Shown here one piece after another: positions 15,936 through 16,487 of a stretch of 16,487 bases of DNA. The DNA is from Tubulinosema ratisbonensis (taxonomy: Eukaryota; Microsporidia; Tubulinosematidae). Each line of letters begins with the position of its first letter. The stretch's first letter is position 1. Position numbers and translations under genes: made by a program. The DNA lies in contig RCSS01000722.1 of NCBI GenBank assembly GCA_004000155.1, forward strand, positions 1-16,487, written 5' to 3'. The notes below the pieces were generated by a model, which made no database searches, had not been told where the DNA came from, and worked only from the letters and a program-made list of their open reading frames with translations.

Positions 15936-16416
15936 TTATAATTTGATAATTCGAAAAATAAGAGAAACATTTATTTAATAGCTAGAATATCATGTAAGTC
16001 TATGCTTTTTGCAAANCTATTTCGAACACAACTGTAACTGCCAATATTTTGCGGAATACTTCTTAGAATTATGNAACTNNTTGAAAAATGTCTTGCATAA
16101 AGATGGANCAATTATTATATTAGACAATGCTAGGAGTCNTAAAGAAAGTGATGTAAGGAGCAAAATANAGNNTTTNGANTATAGGCANNAATTTTTATTT
16201 TCTTATANTTACATGCTTAACCCCAANNNAAACGCTTTCTCAAAGATCAAAAATGCAATTCGAAGCAGATTAAAGAAAACAAAGAGGTGTTGTTATTGGA
16301 NGTTATGTTANAAGAGGCATATAGCATTACANNNANGAACTGAGCTGGAATACTTAAAACATATCATAAGAAATATTACTAATTGTGCAGCTAAATTACC
16401 ATACTCCTTAATTTAA
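15884..16416 (+). pseudogene. Decayed DDE transposase, IS630/Tc1-mariner-like
   Basis: The C-terminal frame (open from 15982, stop 16414-16416) contains IIILDNARS with the second catalytic Asp (codon 16123-16125). It then has a LNPxxNAFSKIKNAIRSRL block, where IS630/Tc1-type enzymes have NPIEN with the third catalytic acid. That codon is hidden by Ns, and the codon before it (AAN) cannot encode the usual Ile. Upstream, in other frames, NLILYIQISRGRSKRGVV (15884 onward, TGA at 15944) resembles the FNLH...GRSxRG segment after the first catalytic Asp, and SKNKRNIYLIARISC (frame open 15942-16034) resembles the following strand. At least two frameshifts separate the three pieces. The N-terminal DNA-binding domain and first Asp are not recognisable. 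Twenty-three Ns fall in this region. The element is not expected to be active. Confidence 0.8.
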
Positions 16417-16487
16417 ATATCATTTAAATAATTAAAAAATTTTATATCAAATTTCTCGATCAATATTTATTCTATAATCTGAAATGT

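Noticed and set aside
16009..16416. The transposase C-terminal frame as an intact small gene
   Set aside because: It lacks an ATG start, the DNA-binding domain and the first catalytic residue, contains many Ns, and related sequence continues upstream in other frames.

Overview
The window looks like a microsporidian nuclear contig. Base composition is strongly A+T (about four fifths by eye). The genes are intronless and short for their eukaryotic families. Several start codons are preceded within a few bases by a CCC or CCCC motif, the start-proximal signal known from microsporidia. All recognisable proteins are eukaryotic: uL22, acidic ribosomal P2, PTPA, MSH4, CCT-gamma, CDC7 and MSH6. I cannot name the genus; intergenic regions are much longer than in Encephalitozoon, so a larger, AT-rich genome is suggested.

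Layout, left to right. 1-764 is AT-rich spacer. 765-1628 holds two co-oriented ribosomal genes 45 bp apart (uL22, P2). 1749-3714 holds two minus-strand genes: an unrecognised single-pass membrane protein and a PP2A activator (PTPA). A 620-bp divergent spacer leads to a plus-strand run: an MSH4-type MutS homologue (4335-6539), CCT-gamma (6766-8328) and a CDC7-type kinase (8696-9742). The 3' end of the kinase gene is repeated three times in tandem across its stop codon. 9743-11283 has no intact gene, but holds possible decayed coding sequence, most convincingly at 10528-10990, where base composition changes. A small predicted secreted protein lies on the minus strand (11284-11595), divergent from MSH6 (11781-14498). 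About 1.4 kb of AT-rich spacer follows. The window ends in a frameshifted, N-riddled relic of a DDE (IS630/Tc1-mariner-like) transposase.

Functional themes. Translation is represented by uL22 and P2, protein folding by CCT-gamma, phosphatase control by PTPA, origin firing by CDC7, and genome maintenance or meiosis by MSH6 and MSH4. Two MutS paralogues about 5 kb apart, one of them the meiosis-specific type, are the most informative content biologically. No new multi-gene system is evident. The points most worth a second look are the MSH4 with a degenerate post-Walker-B loop, the tandem duplication at the CDC7 stop, the decayed genes, and the repeat family signalled by clustered Ns in the transposase.
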